Shown here: positions 11,120 through 24,525 of the stretch, piece by piece
Layout of the letters: each line of letters opens with the position of its first letter
Numbering within the stretch: the stretch's first letter is position 1
Origin: Cycas panzhihuaensis
Taxonomy: Eukaryota > Cycadophyta
Assembly (NCBI GenBank): GCA_023213395.1
Contig: CM041465.1
Span: 142,173,741-142,237,740, forward strand
Length of the DNA stretch: 64,000 nt
Reading direction: 5' to 3'
Program-made: the position numbers and the translations under genes
The notes under the pieces: model-generated
What the model was told of the DNA's origin: nothing
What the model saw: only the letters and a program-made list of their open reading frames with translations
Databases searched by the model: none

Positions 11120-14100
11120 AGATGTTTTACCCATGAAACTCTCTTTTTTCAAATCAAGATGAAGTTTGATAAAATCAGAGGATTCCCAGGAAGCATCTTC
11201 GAGAGGCAACTATTTCTATTTGATCAAGTATTCTTGAATACTCTTTGACCACAATCGACATTCTTAAACTTCAAGGATAGCTTCTGGTAATAAGATTAAT
11301 TTGCCTTCTTCATCTAAGAGGGGCAATTATATTTGTACTTATACTTGATTTCCAATTTTATTTTTGAGACAAGATACATGAAATATATTGTGTAATTTAG
11401 AAGTTGTAAGTTCTAAGGCATAAGACACCTCTCCAATTTTCTATTTAATCCAGAAAGGCCCATAAAATCAAGGACTCAATTTCTCCTTTTGAGAATTTTT
11501 TGATGATGCTTGCTTGTATGGTTGCATTCTTACATAGACTCAATCTACAACTTTGAATATTCTTTATGTATGGTGCTTATTAGCTTATTGTTTTATATAA
11601 TTTCTTGCTTCTTCTAAATGTTGCTTTAATATCTGAATTGTATTTTATGATTCTTGGAGATAATCATGAACTGCCAGGACCTTATTATCCTTGTTTAACC
11701 AATCCTTTAATTCAACTAGTTGATAACCATATAGTGCATGATACAGGGTCATTTTAATGGATGAATGGTAAGAAGAATTATACCAAGCTTCAACTAAATG
11801 TATCCATTTGACTCACGAATTTTGTTTATCTGCTACATAATTTCATAAATAATTTTCTAAATATTTGTTAACTGCTTCAGTTTATCTGTCTGTTTGTGGA
11901 TGATAACTAATACTCATCTCTAGTTTTGTACCCACTTAACGAAATATTTTTCGCCAGAAATAACTTAGAAATTTGGGATCTCTGTCATTAATAATGGTTT
12001 ATGGAAATCCATATAATTTATGAATTTCTTTAACAAATACTTTGGCCAGCTGTTGAGCTTTATAAGTAGATTGAATAGGTATAAAATGAGTGAATTTTAT
12101 TAAATAATTGTCAATCATCTAAATAGCATCTTTTCCTTTTGATTTTGGTAGATCAGTGATAAAATCCATGCTAATACTTTCCCATTTTTGTTACAGAATA
12201 GGAAGAGGCTAGAGTAATGTAGGAGTAGTAATACGTTCAAATTTATTAGCTTAGCAAATTATGCATTCAATAATAAGTTTCGTAATATCCCTTTTCATTC
12301 CCTTAGAGAAAAATGATAGTTTGGTTTGAAGATATATTTTATAAAATCCTTCATGACCTACGGTAGGTACTATATATGCTTCATTTAATATCTTAGCATG
12401 GAAAGTTGAGTTTATACCTAAGAATATTTGTCCTTTATACCATAAAATATCATTATTCTATTTAATTTTATCTTCTTTTCCTTGTTGAATTCTTAGAATA
12501 AGTTGTTGAAAGTTAGGATCTTTCACATATTCTAATTGTAATTCCATGATCCATACCGGTTCTATCATCGAGACGACCTTTAGCTAAGAATCTACACCTT
12601 CTTCATCTTTTCGTGATAATGCATCAACCACCACATTATTTTTACCCTTATTTTATGTTATGTCAAAATCAAATGCTTGAATTTTACTTATCCACTTTTG
12701 TTGTTTAGGGGATAGTTTCTTTTGTTTTAATAAATATTACAAATTGTTATGATCTATCTTGACTAAAAATTTACTACCTAATAGATACTGACACCATTTA
12801 ACCAAGGCATGTATAATGGCCAACATTTCCTTATCATAGGTGGATTTGAGAATTTCTTTGTTGTTTAACTTTCTACTCTCAAATGCGATAGGTTTATCTT
12901 CTTGCATTAGTACTGTGCTGATTCTTGTTCCCAATGCATCACATTCTATTATAAAAAATATTGAAAAATTAGGTGATGTTAGCATCGATAATTGGGTCAT
13001 TATTTTATTAACTTATTTGAAACACTTTATCGCTTCTTTATTCCATTGAAAAGAATTATTTTTTAATAAACAAGTTAAGGCAGCTATTCTCTATGCATAA
13101 TTTTTAATAAAACATCAATAATATCTTGTTAATCCTAGAAATCCTTAGAGTTTTATAATATTTTTGGGTATTGACCATTCTTGAATTGCCTTGAATTTCC
13201 TTGGGTCAGCTCTAATTCCTTCTTTTGATATAAGATGACCCAGATATTCTATCTCTTTTATTCTAAAATAATATTTTGATTTGTTAGCATAAAATTTTCG
13301 TTTCTTCAATGTGCTCAATTCTTAGTCAAGATGGTTCACATGTTCTTTCCATTATTTACTAAAAATTAATATGTCATCAAAGAAGACTAAGATAAACTTC
13401 TATTAGAAGAATTTTAGAACTTGATTCATTATAGCTTAGAATGTGGTTGGTGCATTAGTTAGGCTAAAGGGCATTACCTTAAATTCATAATGACCATGGT
13501 GTGTACTGAAGGCTGTTTTGTACGTATCTTTTAGTTTAATATGAATTTCATGGTAACCTGACTTTAAATCTATTTTTGAAAAATATTCTGCTCCATGTAA
13601 TTCATCTAGTAGCTCATTGATCCTTGGTATAGGAAATTTATTTTTTATTATAACTTTATTTAATGCTCAGTAGTCTATGCACATACGATACGATCCATCT
13701 TTTTTCCTTACTAAGATTACAGGAGCTACAAACATACTTTTACTAGGAGTTATTACTCCTATATCTAATAATTCTTGTACGATTTTTTCAATCTCATTCC
13801 GATAATGATGTGGTTGTTTATAGGGTCAGATAACAATCGGATTAGTACCTACTTCTAGCTCAATTTAATGTTCAAATTCCTTGTTTGGTAGTAATTCTGT
13901 TGGAATATTTTGGAAAACTTTTTTATGTTTTTAAACAACCTTTTAAATTTTATTTTCTTGTGTAGTTGGCTTAATTTCTACTTGGGTCAAAAAGAGTTCA
14001 GCCATCATACCAAAGTAGTCTTTCTTAATTAATTTTTCCATTTGTTTATAGGATATTAGTTGGCTATTCCCTGGTTTCTCTCCTTGAAGGATGATAGTTC

Positions 14101-14419
14101 TTCCAACTTTCTTATATGTCATAAATAATTCTTCAAGATTTATTTCAAAAGTTCCTAAAGTTCTTAACCACTGACTTCCCAGAAGAATATCTACTCCACC
14201 AACATCTAATACATAAAAATTTTCTTTAAGAATGACATCGCCTATTAAGATTTTAAGGTTTTCCATCATTCCTTGTCCAGATATAACTTGATGCCCCCCA
14301 AAACTTACTTGAAAAGGTGTCGTTCTAGATGGAAAAAGTTTTAAGTGTTGAGCTGACATTCTATCAATAAAATTATGAGCATTTTTGGGATCGATCAAAA
14401 TCGTAATAACTTAATTTTT
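11120..14419 (-). pseudogene. Chromovirus pol: protease, RT, RNase H, integrase, chromodomain (decayed)
   Basis: The protease is open from 14398 to 13943 and contains VGGVDILLGSQWLRTLG, but its active-site triad reads D-P-K instead of D-S/T-G. RT includes KIVQELLDIGVITPSKS and VRKKDGSYRMCID (about 13800-13680), and the catalytic FFDD codons at 13373-13384 are intact. RNase H (13000-12737) contains [17 protein letters not shown]. The linker has NNVVVDALSRKDEE. Integrase shows SISMDFITDLPKSKG (about 12185-12140), INDRDPKFLSYFW and SYHPQTDRQTEAVN. The C-terminal stretch ILEV..CRLWSKSIQEYLIK near 11290-11220 resembles a chromodomain, which in chromoviruses targets heterochromatin. Stops occur in most domains. 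Confidence 0.9.
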
Positions 14420-15718
14420 AATAAATCCTCATAGTTTAAGCTTGTCAGACCTTGTTAGACCGCTCATAGCTGAGAATGATATTTTTAAGATGTACTCCTC
14501 CTGGTTATATTGGTACTCCTGATTTTCAAGTGTATTTTCTTGGCCACACTCTATATCATCCTCTTCTTTAATTTACTCACTTTTTTCTACCGGGGATAAT
14601 TCAATTGTATATAATTGATTCTTCTGACATTTGTGATTAAGTGTCCATTTTTCAGTACATCTGAAACATAGATTCTTTTTTCGTAATTCTTCTTGCTTGA
14701 CTCTTATCCTTTGAAGTAATGGTTTAGCTGGCTAAGTAACTCTGCCCAATACTAGACCAGGTCATATTATTGAAGGGGGACTAGAATGAGCATAAGGAGG
14801 AATATAAGGTCTTATTCTTACTTTTTGTAATTCATTTACCTTTTCTTCCTATATTTTGGCAAGTTGTATTACCTTATTCAGATCCTAAGGTTCTTGTATT
14901 TTGACATCTGCTTGGATTTCAATGGCCAAGCCATCTATATATAATTGGATAAGTCAATTTATATGGATGTCTTCTAAAATATAACTTAATTTTGTAAATG
15001 TTATACTATATTCTTCCACAAATCCTATCTGTTTTAATCTTTGTAACTCACAATAATAATTACGATTAGATACAATCTCAAACTGTTCGATGAATAAACA
15101 TACAAATTCTTTCTAAGTTAGAACTTGACTTCAAAAAGAGGTTCGTTCTAGACAATGCCACCATTCACATGCTATCCCATCCATGTGTAGGGTGGCTAAT
15201 GGAACTTGCTCTACTGGCTCAATCTCCATTAAGCGAAAGTAGTTTTCTATTTGTTGGATCTACATTCTTGGCTCATGCAATTTTTGCTCCATGTTGAAAC
15301 TTTGTATAGTAATTTTTTCTAACTTTTTCTTTTTCCGTATTTGAATACTTTGTAAGCAGTTGAAGTATGCTTGAAAATCCATTATCTTGTGTTCGTTAGG
15401 AGTTAAATTCTAGTATTCATTAAGATACTTTCTCATAGCCTCATTTTCAAAATTAATTGGAGATATCTGAGGACCCAACTGATTTCTTATAATTTGTTGT
15501 CTAATATGTGATTGATGACTCATTGCTTTATCTTTTAAATTTGGTACAATTATATCCTCCTTTCTACTTGTTTCTATGATTGTTAATTTATCCAAAATTT
15601 GGTTCAAAGTATGATTCAAAAGGGCATTTGATGTCTAGACTACAATGTAGACTGCTTGAGTAATTGGTTTGACTATATCTTTTTGAACAATGTTGTCTGC
15701 CATATCTTCTATATTCAT
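14420..15718 (-). pseudogene. Chromovirus gag (decayed)
   Basis: The frame starts at ATG 15718 (MNIEDMADNIVQKDI). It has the gypsy gag capsid pattern, with ACEWWHCLERTSF near 15175-15135 and EYSITFTKLSYILED near 15020-14975, and a zinc knuckle CFRCTEKWTLNHKC at about 14670-14629. Several stops interrupt it. Gag and pol appear to be in one continuous frame. Its role would be particle formation and RNA packaging. Confidence 0.85.
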
Positions 15719-16740
15719 TACTTTAATAACTACATATATGTAGTTCCATTGCTTGATTATCTTGTTTAGGTTTTTTAAGAAGATAGATAGTGAATACTTC
15801 TCCTATTATCTTTTTGACTCTTGTACTTAATGAACTTCAATACCCTCCAAATAATTTTTCTACCTTTGATTGACCCTACTTGAAGTGATTCGGTTAGTTG
15901 CCTTCATAAAATAGAATATCAAAACTAATTTAATATTCAATATCAAGGGATAAATTGACTGAATAGAATAGTTTAGAAGTATGTCAACTGGTAAACTGTC
16001 TAATAAGTTATACAGTTTATTGATGAGGGAAACAATGAAGATAGATGGATTAAGGTAAATAACTTAGCTAAAAAAGGTGGTAATATTGAATAGATGTAAT
16101 AAATAACTTATGTAAGTAATAACATGAATTATATCATGTTTATGAAACAAATATATTAACTCTTTAAAAGTGATAATGAAATAAATTTCAATAATATAAA
16201 TATATAACTATTGAAAGACTTATCTAGATGGTTTTAGGGCTATACTACCACACAAAGAAATATGTTGAGTGGACAAAACTATATGATGTAGTTAATATGA
16301 TATATTGAGAATATTATATGTGAATAATAAGTAAATGCTTAATATATAAATAATGAATTGGGTTAAATCTAAATGTAATTCAGGTGATACTAAATGTATA
16401 ATAGTATTATGATTAAAATAGGACTATTAGAACACTATGATAAAATGATTAATAAAAAGAAATTATATTAATCTTATTACCATATAAGAGTATATATTCT
16501 ATGATGCTATATACTCAATGAATATATAAAAAGTATATTATATATAAGTAAAACGTAATGAAATTACGATTACAACTTATGGAATATAATGACTATAATG
16601 TGTGTGTGTGTGAATGCCGTTAATGGAGCTGAAGTAATGAATTCATAGCTCAAATATTAAGAGATGCAGACGCATAAACAATGGCCCGTAAGAGCAGTGA
16701 ACAATGAGGAGATGTAATAATATTATGGAGAAGTTAGATG

Positions 16741-16850
16741 ATGGCACGAATAAGATGGGACACAACTAATGTCAGATGAATAAGATGGGATGTAACGCAA
16801 CCAATGTCAGATGAATAAGACAAGATGCAACCAATGTCTAAGACAAAGAT
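16741..16850. repeat. Short tandem repeats, about 33-42 bp units
   Basis: Three imperfect copies of a unit containing AATGTCAGATGAATAAGA and ACAACTAATGTC or GCAACCAATGTC. The array lies in the chromovirus leader. Confidence 0.75.
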
Positions 16851-16865
16851 CAATGTTTTAACTAT

Positions 16866-17015
16866 ATGGAACTAAGATAGATGTGGAGGTGTGGAGATTC
16901 TATATTGAGGCAGATGGCTTTGAGACAGATACGTAGGTGTGTGGATTCAATATTGAGGCAACAGATGACTCTAAGATAGATGCATAGGTGTACAACTTTA
17001 ATATTGAGGCAATTG
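16866..17015. repeat. Tandem repeats, about 50-57 bp units
   Basis: Three imperfect copies share the pattern AGATAGATG..., AGGTGT... and ATTGAGGCA. They begin near 16870, 16921 and 16974, inside the chromovirus leader. Confidence 0.75.
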
Positions 17016-17448
17016 GATGATTACAAATATTCTTATGATTTAATGGTAATATAGATATGTCTGTATGAAGTGATGGTGAAACAAAACTGAAATAGAGATT
17101 TAATAGTGAAGGATAATAACAGAATAAACAAAAGTATAGCATAGGTTAAGTGTAAGAGCTAGATGGATAACGAGCATCACCAAACCTATTAGATAGATGA
17201 ACGATTGATAATAGAGGATTATTATCAACAGATCAAGTGATGATAGATATGCCAATAAGGTTATAAATTATAATTCATCTATGGTGAACAAAAAGTAATT
17301 GAAAAACTATAGTGATATCAATGTGCCTTTAGAATGTTTAGACTTGCATGTCATCACTCTCTTCTTTTTTTTTTTTTTTTTGACAATGGTTGTTATTCAC
17401 TTCACTTATTCGTTAAATGGATATAGTCTCTAAAAGAGTAGGAATGAT

Positions 17449-17460
17449 GCTTTGATACCA
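17449..17460 (-). other. Primer-binding site of the chromovirus
   Basis: The minus strand reads TGGTATCAAAGC, two bases inside the 5' LTR. It is an initiator-Met type primer site. Confidence 0.9.
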
Positions 17461-17462
17461 CT

Positions 17463-17693
17463 TGTAACAGACTAGTTTTGTTATTGGAGATTGGAGCAAA
17501 GTAGAAGAGAACACATATAAACAATTAAGAGTCAAATAATTGAATAATATGGATTGAATAAAGATTGATGATACATATTACAGTTAGGGTCAATTTTATA
17601 TGCATATTGTGCCCTTTCACAAAGGTTATATCTTTTTAGTGACACCCTTTTGTTAATAATGATTAATTAATTCTTTTAACGAGGTTCATAACA
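17463..17693 (-). repeat. 5' LTR of the chromovirus
   Basis: 231 bp, colinear with 10875-11105. On the minus strand it starts TGTTATGAACC and ends CTGTTACA. Confidence 0.95.
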
Positions 17694-20155
17694 TTCTTAT
17701 TGGATAATAACTTTACATTTATTAGTAGCAAGGGTATGGTAGGATAAAGATTTGGCCAAGATACAACCAATAGGAATATTAGGTACTTGTTCTTCATTAA
17801 GGATAGGGAGGACAGTTTGGGAGGTGGTGAATTTACTAAGGTACCTTTTGAGGTAGGAAACATGGAAAACATTATAAATTTTGGTGTTAAGGAGGAGTTT
17901 AAGGGTATATGCAACTTTCCCAATATGATAAATGATTTTGTACAAACTATAGTAGTGGGGTCTAAGCTTTTGATTTTAATTTCACCTTAAGGATTGTTAT
18001 TTTTATAGTTGGAGATGTAGAAATATAAGGTCACCTATTGAAAATAAATGATTAAAGTGGTGTTAGTCATTAAGTTTTTTCATCCAGCTCTAGGTGGTGG
18101 ATAGTTATACATGAGAGTATGGATAATTAATCCATATATTAGAGTTTTTATTAGATAACAACTTTGCATTTATTAGTAGTAAGGGTATGGTATGATAGTA
18201 GGGGATAACTATAAAGGGCCATGAATGGGGACATATAAATAGAAGAGTAATAAGAGAAGTTATATCAAGGGCTAACTAAAAGTTCTACTTGCTCAAGTAT
18301 TTTGAGGTAAAACAATACAAGTAGATTTTTAATATTTTATTAAGGACCTCTAACTACCCATTGGTTTAGAGGTGGTATTGAAAGATGTTCTTGACATGTA
18401 AAAACACTCATGTCAAAATAAACTTGTAAATTTGGGGTCTTGATCCATGGAGATAAAAACTTAATTAGATATACAAATCAATAAGGTGTGGGGGCCTTAT
18501 AGGAGGTGTCAACTAGTAAAACGTTGACATATATAGTTAACCTATCAATGATAACTAAGATGGAGCTAAAATTAACAATTGATAGAAGGCCAAAGATGAA
18601 GTCCATGGCAACGTCTTATCTTTTATCTAGGGGAATATATAAAGGTTAGAGGAGTCTTGATTATGTCATTATGTTAGGTTTGTTACACGAACACATGTCA
18701 TATTCTAAGATAAAGGTGAGGATATTAGATTTTATGTGTAGCTAGTAGAAGTTTCTGTGAAAATGATAATAAGTATTATTATATCCAACATGGCCTCTTA
18801 AGGGGATGGAAGGGTACTTGAAAAGGATGTAGGGAATGAAAGAGGGTGTGGGTTGGATAGAGACATAATTCTTATAGAGGAGATGATTAATATATAAGGA
18901 CCAATCATATTAAATATACATCTTTACAAGCCATTAAGAGCAATCATCATGGGATTGATTAGCAGAGGCCAACTTAGCTAATCAAGTGTACTAAGGTTAA
19001 GAGACATCATGAAGGGTGTGTTTAAAGAGAAGATAAGAGAGAGCATTAACAACATTATCATCCTTGCCCTTCTTATAAGTTATAGTAAATTCAAACACCT
19101 AGAGTTCATCAACCCACTTAGCTTGTTCTCCTAATAGGACTATGATGATTAGTTAGAATGGTGAACTTGGAGCCAAGTAGGTATTGGTGTTATTTATCCA
19201 AGGCATGGAAAATGGATTTTATCTCTTTTTGATAGGTAGAGAGATAACAATCATGTTATTTAAGCTTATGACTCTAAAATTTAATAGGGTAAAAATTTTA
19301 CATGAGTACTACAACCAAGCTAAAACCAAAGGTACTATATTCAAGTTGAAATGGTAGAGAGAAATGTGATGTGGCCAAGATATGTGTGGAAGTTATCATT
19401 GATAAGGTTAATGGATTTATTTGCAATAAGTGACCATTGAAATAAGTCTTTACAAAGTAGGATGGTTAAGGTGGTAGTAAGTGAAATGTGATTTTTGGCA
19501 AAATGTAAGTAGAAGCAAATAAGTCTAAGGAAAGATCATATTTGTCTAAGGTTTCATGGGGACACAATAATAGACATTTTATCTAGGTCAACTTAAACAC
19601 CCTTAGAGGAAATAATGTGGATAAGGAATTATAGTTTAGATTTCTCAAATTTGTACTTTAAAAGTTTGACATATAATTTTTGTTTAGAACAAATTTAAAG
19701 GATGGATTCTAGTTGTTGGAGATGTTGGGCTAGGTAAGAACTAAAAATGAATAACTTATCAAAATAGATAATGACACATTTTTAGATATATAATATAAAT
19801 ATTTTATTCATTAGATATTGAAATATGGCAAGGGTGTTATAGAGACTAAAAGGTATAATAAGTGTGGAAAGCAATTATGTTACAATCCTCAAGGATGATG
19901 GAGATTCGATAGTAATGAAATTAGAGGTCAAGTTTAGAGAATATTGAAGCACATTAGATTTTCTCTAATATATCATTAACCTAAGGACCTGTCATTTTTT
20001 AAAATAAGGACATATAATCAAAAGGACCTATCCTTTTTCTAAATAAGGACTTGGTTGAATAATGCCCATGTACATAAGTTCACTAGTAATTTTTTTAATT
20101 TTATTTTTTTAAAAGTATGAATTATGATAATGTCTAAGGCTAATAGGGTCATGAA
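17694..20155 (-). pseudogene. Old Ty3/gypsy pol: RT, RNase H, integrase (middle part)
   Basis: On the minus strand, from high to low coordinates: the RT fingers region with GIIQPSPYLEKG near 20075-20035; CASIFSKLDL near 19960; a palm region around 19790-19745 with the catalytic motif poorly preserved; RNase H end KWVDELRVFEFTITYKKGKD near 19120-19060; integrase VAMDFIFGLLSIVNFSS near 18610-18560; and an integrase tail IIYHIGKVAYTLKLLLNTKI (about 17940-17880) with YNVFHVSYLKRY. The tail is present in tandem copies. Frameshifts and stops are very frequent, so this is the oldest copy in the nest. It is cut at 20155 and at 17694 by later insertions. Confidence 0.8.
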
Positions 20156-20646
20156 TATTATAATGTGGTACAAGAAAACACTTTCTCATACCACCTGTTA
20201 GACATAAACTAGCTAAGCACAGGTCTAGGATTTACAATAATAATGATATGCCATGTTAAATACTAAAATATTGTCATAAGGATATATATACATAATCGTT
20301 ATGCAAAATAATATAAATATAAGAACATGAATAATCATCACAAGACACTAGATATAAACATAGAAAACCTAAACTAGGGAAAATCCATGAGAAAAGGTTA
20401 GAGGTAAGCTCTACTCTATTAATTGCATAATAAAGTTACTCCTCCCACTCTTAAATTTCTCAAGTAGGTCTATATATATTTATAGGATAATCCACCTTAT
20501 GATGAGCTTATCATATTACAAAGACTTTAGACCATCTAATAGGTAGTTACCATTAATAATTGTGCATTTGCCACTTTGACTAATATTATAATCATGTGGG
20601 AGAATATTAAATATTAACCAAATGCCTCGAACTCTACATTCCAACA
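20156..20646 (-). repeat. 3' LTR of the LARD-like element
   Basis: It is colinear with 24526-25013, for example the shared block around TTGCCACTTTGACT near 20568. On the minus strand it starts TGTTGGAATG. Confidence 0.93.
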
Positions 20647-20657
20647 ATCTCCCCTTT
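20647..20657 (-). other. Polypurine tract
   Basis: The minus strand reads AAAGGGGAGAT directly before the LTR start TGTTGG. Confidence 0.9.
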
Positions 20658-23600
20658 AAAATTTAATGTTTGCAATCTGTAAGTCTTCAAGTTTTAAATC
20701 TTCATATATATTAGATCTTGCATCATCTACATGTAGATAAACATACTTGTGTCTTACAAGTGTGACTTGTTATCACAAGGCATTAGCTTATTATGAAATC
20801 AACTAAATCATAAAACCAATCAACCACCTTCAACCATGACTCAACATGTCATGCTATATGAAGTCATCTCCTTAACCAATTCATAAATTACTTCAATATT
20901 GAATGCAATCCAATGCATTGGATAATTTGATAGAATGGCCTTCTCTATACATAGTCCATCAAAACATGAGCTTTTTTCTACTCTTATTCTACCTACTTCT
21001 AGCTCTCTTACACCCTAAGGAGATAAATTTAGTTGGAAGACCCTTAGCCCAATCCACTAAACCATGGAATAAGCAAGCAAGAATGGTTCTCTGACCATAA
21101 CCATATGACAAGTTAACAAGTCTAAATGACTCCATATCCTCCACTTAAAAAGTTCCAACTAATACTTCCACTATCTTGAGTATGTGTTATCTCTATTAGT
21201 GAATCTATAGTGATTCTTGTATTGCCTTTGTGGTCTCTAAGTATTGCCTCTCCATTAATGAACCTATACATATTATTTAAACATATGAAACTATATCCTC
21301 TCATATCAGGTGAAATAAACCAATACTAAACGAAGTGTCATTAGGTAACTAGGGCTCTTAACATCAATCAAGTAGTGAAACAAACTAGGTGTGTAAAAAT
21401 AAATGCTATTTGATAAGTTCATGATATCACTACATCAAATCTCAAGCATAACCTAGGGAGTTTCTAGTATCTCTCTTAAACCACATTGCAAATTAAGCTT
21501 TAACCTGTCATAAATGAGCCTTAATACCTATACTTCTAATGAAAGCTTATTGTTAATTACTAACAAGTAGTCATTATCATCATTACATGTATTCATAAGC
21601 CTTAAAAGTCATCAAACATGTTACAACAATTCTCAAAATGCTCAAAAAATATTTTTTTTCACCTATCAAAACTACTTTGATAAATTTTATTGATTAAAAT
21701 TTATACCATACAATTTCTAAAACATGCGTTGGGACCACTCATTTTAACTATCTCAAAGTTCTCTTTTTAACACAATGAATGACACCTCAATCTAACATCC
21801 CCATGAAGATTTATGATAAAAAAAAGTAACAATATGTTATATAAAAATTAATATAGGTTAAGAAAATAAATTTAACCCCTTTTACTAAAGCTCCTAGTCA
21901 TATTGATTAATGCATATGACCATATTCTATCATCTTGGGGGCTTCACAAAATCCATTAGATTATCAAATCCAATTTAATTTAACTCAACCTTTATAATTT
22001 TTTTATGTAAAGTGAAATTTCCCTCCTTTACACTTGGATCCATGGGTGACATACCATATTAAAAGTCTTTATTTATTGATTAAACTTGATCGAAATCCTC
22101 ATCATCTTCTATCTTGTTGTTGGTAGTGCTTCATAGATGACTCAATCCATGATGGTGTGGATGGTCATCTTTCATCTGCATTTATCTTCCTCCTTCTGTG
22201 CAACAACCTTCTTCCATAGACTATGTCTTTACCATCTATTGTGGGTGATCCTTCCTTCATGTAGAGCTTCATTCCTTATTCATTGGGGGCACCACTTCAT
22301 CCAACTAGTCTATGGGTCCTTCTCCAAGATCCATAATTGATATGCATATTTTCCATAGTGGGTATATGATAGATCACAATTGAACATAACTTTGTAGTTG
22401 GTTGGTTCAAGCTTTAACTCATGGCTACTGGCTCTATCATCCATGATGAAATCTTTATTATGGTTCTATATCTCATTCCACTCCTCTTCCAAATGTAGCA
22501 ACTTCCCTCTTATGAGTAGTGTAGATCTAGCCAAAGGTTTTATGGACAAATATCTTTTCTTTACATATCTATATAATGATCCTCTCCACTATGGTAGTGG
22601 AAGTTCCAACTTAGAAATAAGCACAGTCTTCTTATAACAGGCAACTTCCATGGCTAAATATCCTTCACATAACTATATTCATTTGATTTCTTAGTGATAG
22701 GTTCTTCTTCTACTTAGGTGACCCTTCCATGGAAACTATATTTATAGCTATGCAAGATCTCCTCTCAATTGCAACTAAGGATTATATATCCACACATGTT
22801 CACACATCTTTTTTTACATGTTCATTTCAATGAGAGGTATACTAAAACCCTTTCTATAGGCATTTCCTTCTTAAATATAGACAAGCAACACCTTTGTAAT
22901 ATTCACATAGCTAGAAATAGTATAAATAGATGAAATAGGCTCCAAATAGTGATGATTTTCACAATGGAAATCTACTATTTAGTACATTGGTGAGCTAACT
23001 AGAATAACGTCATAATTAGGTGATGGTACCACATGTAAAATGGTAAAATAGCAAGGATTCAACTCAAAATGAAGTCAAACAATTTAAAAACAAGATTAAA
23101 TTGGCTTAAAACATATGAAAAAAATAACATGATGTATATGCAGAATGAAATCTATTTTCTCAAACAGATTTCATTGTTCTTTCCCATTTTTATAAATAGC
23201 TCCATAAATGAGCTTAAAAAACATCATATGGAAAAACATAATTAATATCCTGTTACAGCCCTAAATCAACATGTAAATATTATAGCCTCATACTAGCTTA
23301 TATTGATGATCAGTTAGGATAAACATGCCTACCAAACATACATCACCAAACTGACAAAGAACATGGCTCCATATTCACAACATAAATTATATTATGTCAT
23401 CAATATTCCTCATAATTAAACATCATACCATAAAATCACAATTGCCATACCTTTATCATGCAACATATGATATCATGCATGTCTTTCACATGCATCCAAC
23501 CATTCACCTATCCTCTTGTCTGCATCAAAAATCATTATAATAGTAGCTATATATGCCAAAATACCTCTTCTCACTATCAATCATATGAAGGGTGTCAAAA

Positions 23601-24511
23601 GGTCGCTTCTTACCTTACAAATAAACTACCTATTTCATGTCACTAAGTACTAGCTTACCATATCAACTTGTTGCATCTCTCATAATATGATGAAACTTCA
23701 TATCATTCTAAGTAGCTTCAAGTCTCTTAATAATAAACACTACTATAAAAATACCACTATATGAACAAAATTCACAAACCAATGAATAAGATTCCATCTA
23801 GGTAAGAGAGAGATATCACCAGTTATCAATTAACATGCTACTAAACCTAAGGTCAAGTAAGGTAATCAATCTCATAAAGCCTCAACCATGTTTATAGGGA
23901 ACTTTCCTGTAAACCCAAACTCATCTAGTTTATATTCATCATATTCAATGGACTCTCCTACAACCTCTTCCCATGTTGGAAGTAATAGTTAAATATGGAT
24001 GTCATTTTGGTCTTCTCTAACTACTCCACCCTTCAACAACCAATAAACTTCACTTTATATGCAATAAGTTCTCCTCCTATATAATCAAGAAATATGCATG
24101 TAACATACTAAATAGATGTCTATAAATAACAAATAAATATCATGTCATATAGCTCTTACAATACTCATCTTCACACAGCTTTCAATAGCTTGTAGTGGCT
24201 CTTAACATGCCCTAATCTAGTCACAACTTATGGGCATAACCTCTAGCAAAACCTTAGCTTAGCAAACCCTTAGTTAACATGGTCTTCATACAGGCTCATA
24301 CTAACTTTATCTTCCTAATATAGGCTCAATGCAAGCTCTCACATCTACTACATAATTTCAATGGCACCAACATGCACTAGGTACTCTTGCTCAATGCTTA
24401 TATAATCTATAATAGAACAACATGACATAAACTTGTATATGTAGGTTTTGTATAAACATGGCTAACAACCTATCTTAAATAGATTCTCCATATCTGAAGC
24501 TTTAACCATCA
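20658..24511 (-). other. Internal region of the LARD-like element
   Basis: About 3.85 kb with no recognised retroelement domain. On the minus strand about 22690-21950 has only widely spaced stops in one frame (for example around HLEEEWNEI and YGKYAYQLWILEKDP), so a decayed coding sequence of unknown kind may lie there. I could not match it to any family. The rest looks untranslated. Confidence 0.55.
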
Positions 24512-24523
24512 ACTCTAATACCA
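24512..24523 (-). other. Primer-binding site of the LARD-like element
   Basis: The minus strand reads TGGTATTAGAGT two bases inside the 5' LTR. It is the initiator-Met type with one transition. Confidence 0.88.
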
Positions 24524-24525
24524 AA

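Larger units (their letters stand above)
15719..17448 (-). other. Long untranslated leader of the chromovirus
   Basis: About 1.7 kb lie between the primer site and the gag start without a gypsy-like frame. It holds two small tandem repeat arrays (see below), a short (TG)n run near 16600 and a T-run at about 17367-17381. Confidence 0.6.
10875..17693 (-). mobile_element. Ty3/gypsy chromovirus with 231-bp LTRs, inserted in the old gypsy
   Basis: The element has LTRs of exactly 231 bp at each end, a primer site, gag, protease, RT, RNase H, integrase and a chromodomain-like end, then a polypurine tract, all read on the minus strand. Target duplications are TTGTT (10870-10874) and TTCTT (17694-17698), differing at one base. 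The related sequence at about 18135-18160 shows TTTTT at the equivalent place without an insertion. By eye the two LTRs differ at about 21 of 231 positions, 18 of them transitions. Multiple stops make it dead. Confidence 0.93.

Noticed and set aside
17367-17381. T-run considered as the tail of a LINE or SINE
   Set aside because: It lies inside the chromovirus leader, with no flanking target duplication and no LINE or SINE sequence beside it.
22137-22637. Two adjacent plus-strand frames inside the LARD-like element
   Set aside because: They are rich in Phe, Leu and Ser as expected of the complement of a purine-rich strand, and no family pattern is seen.
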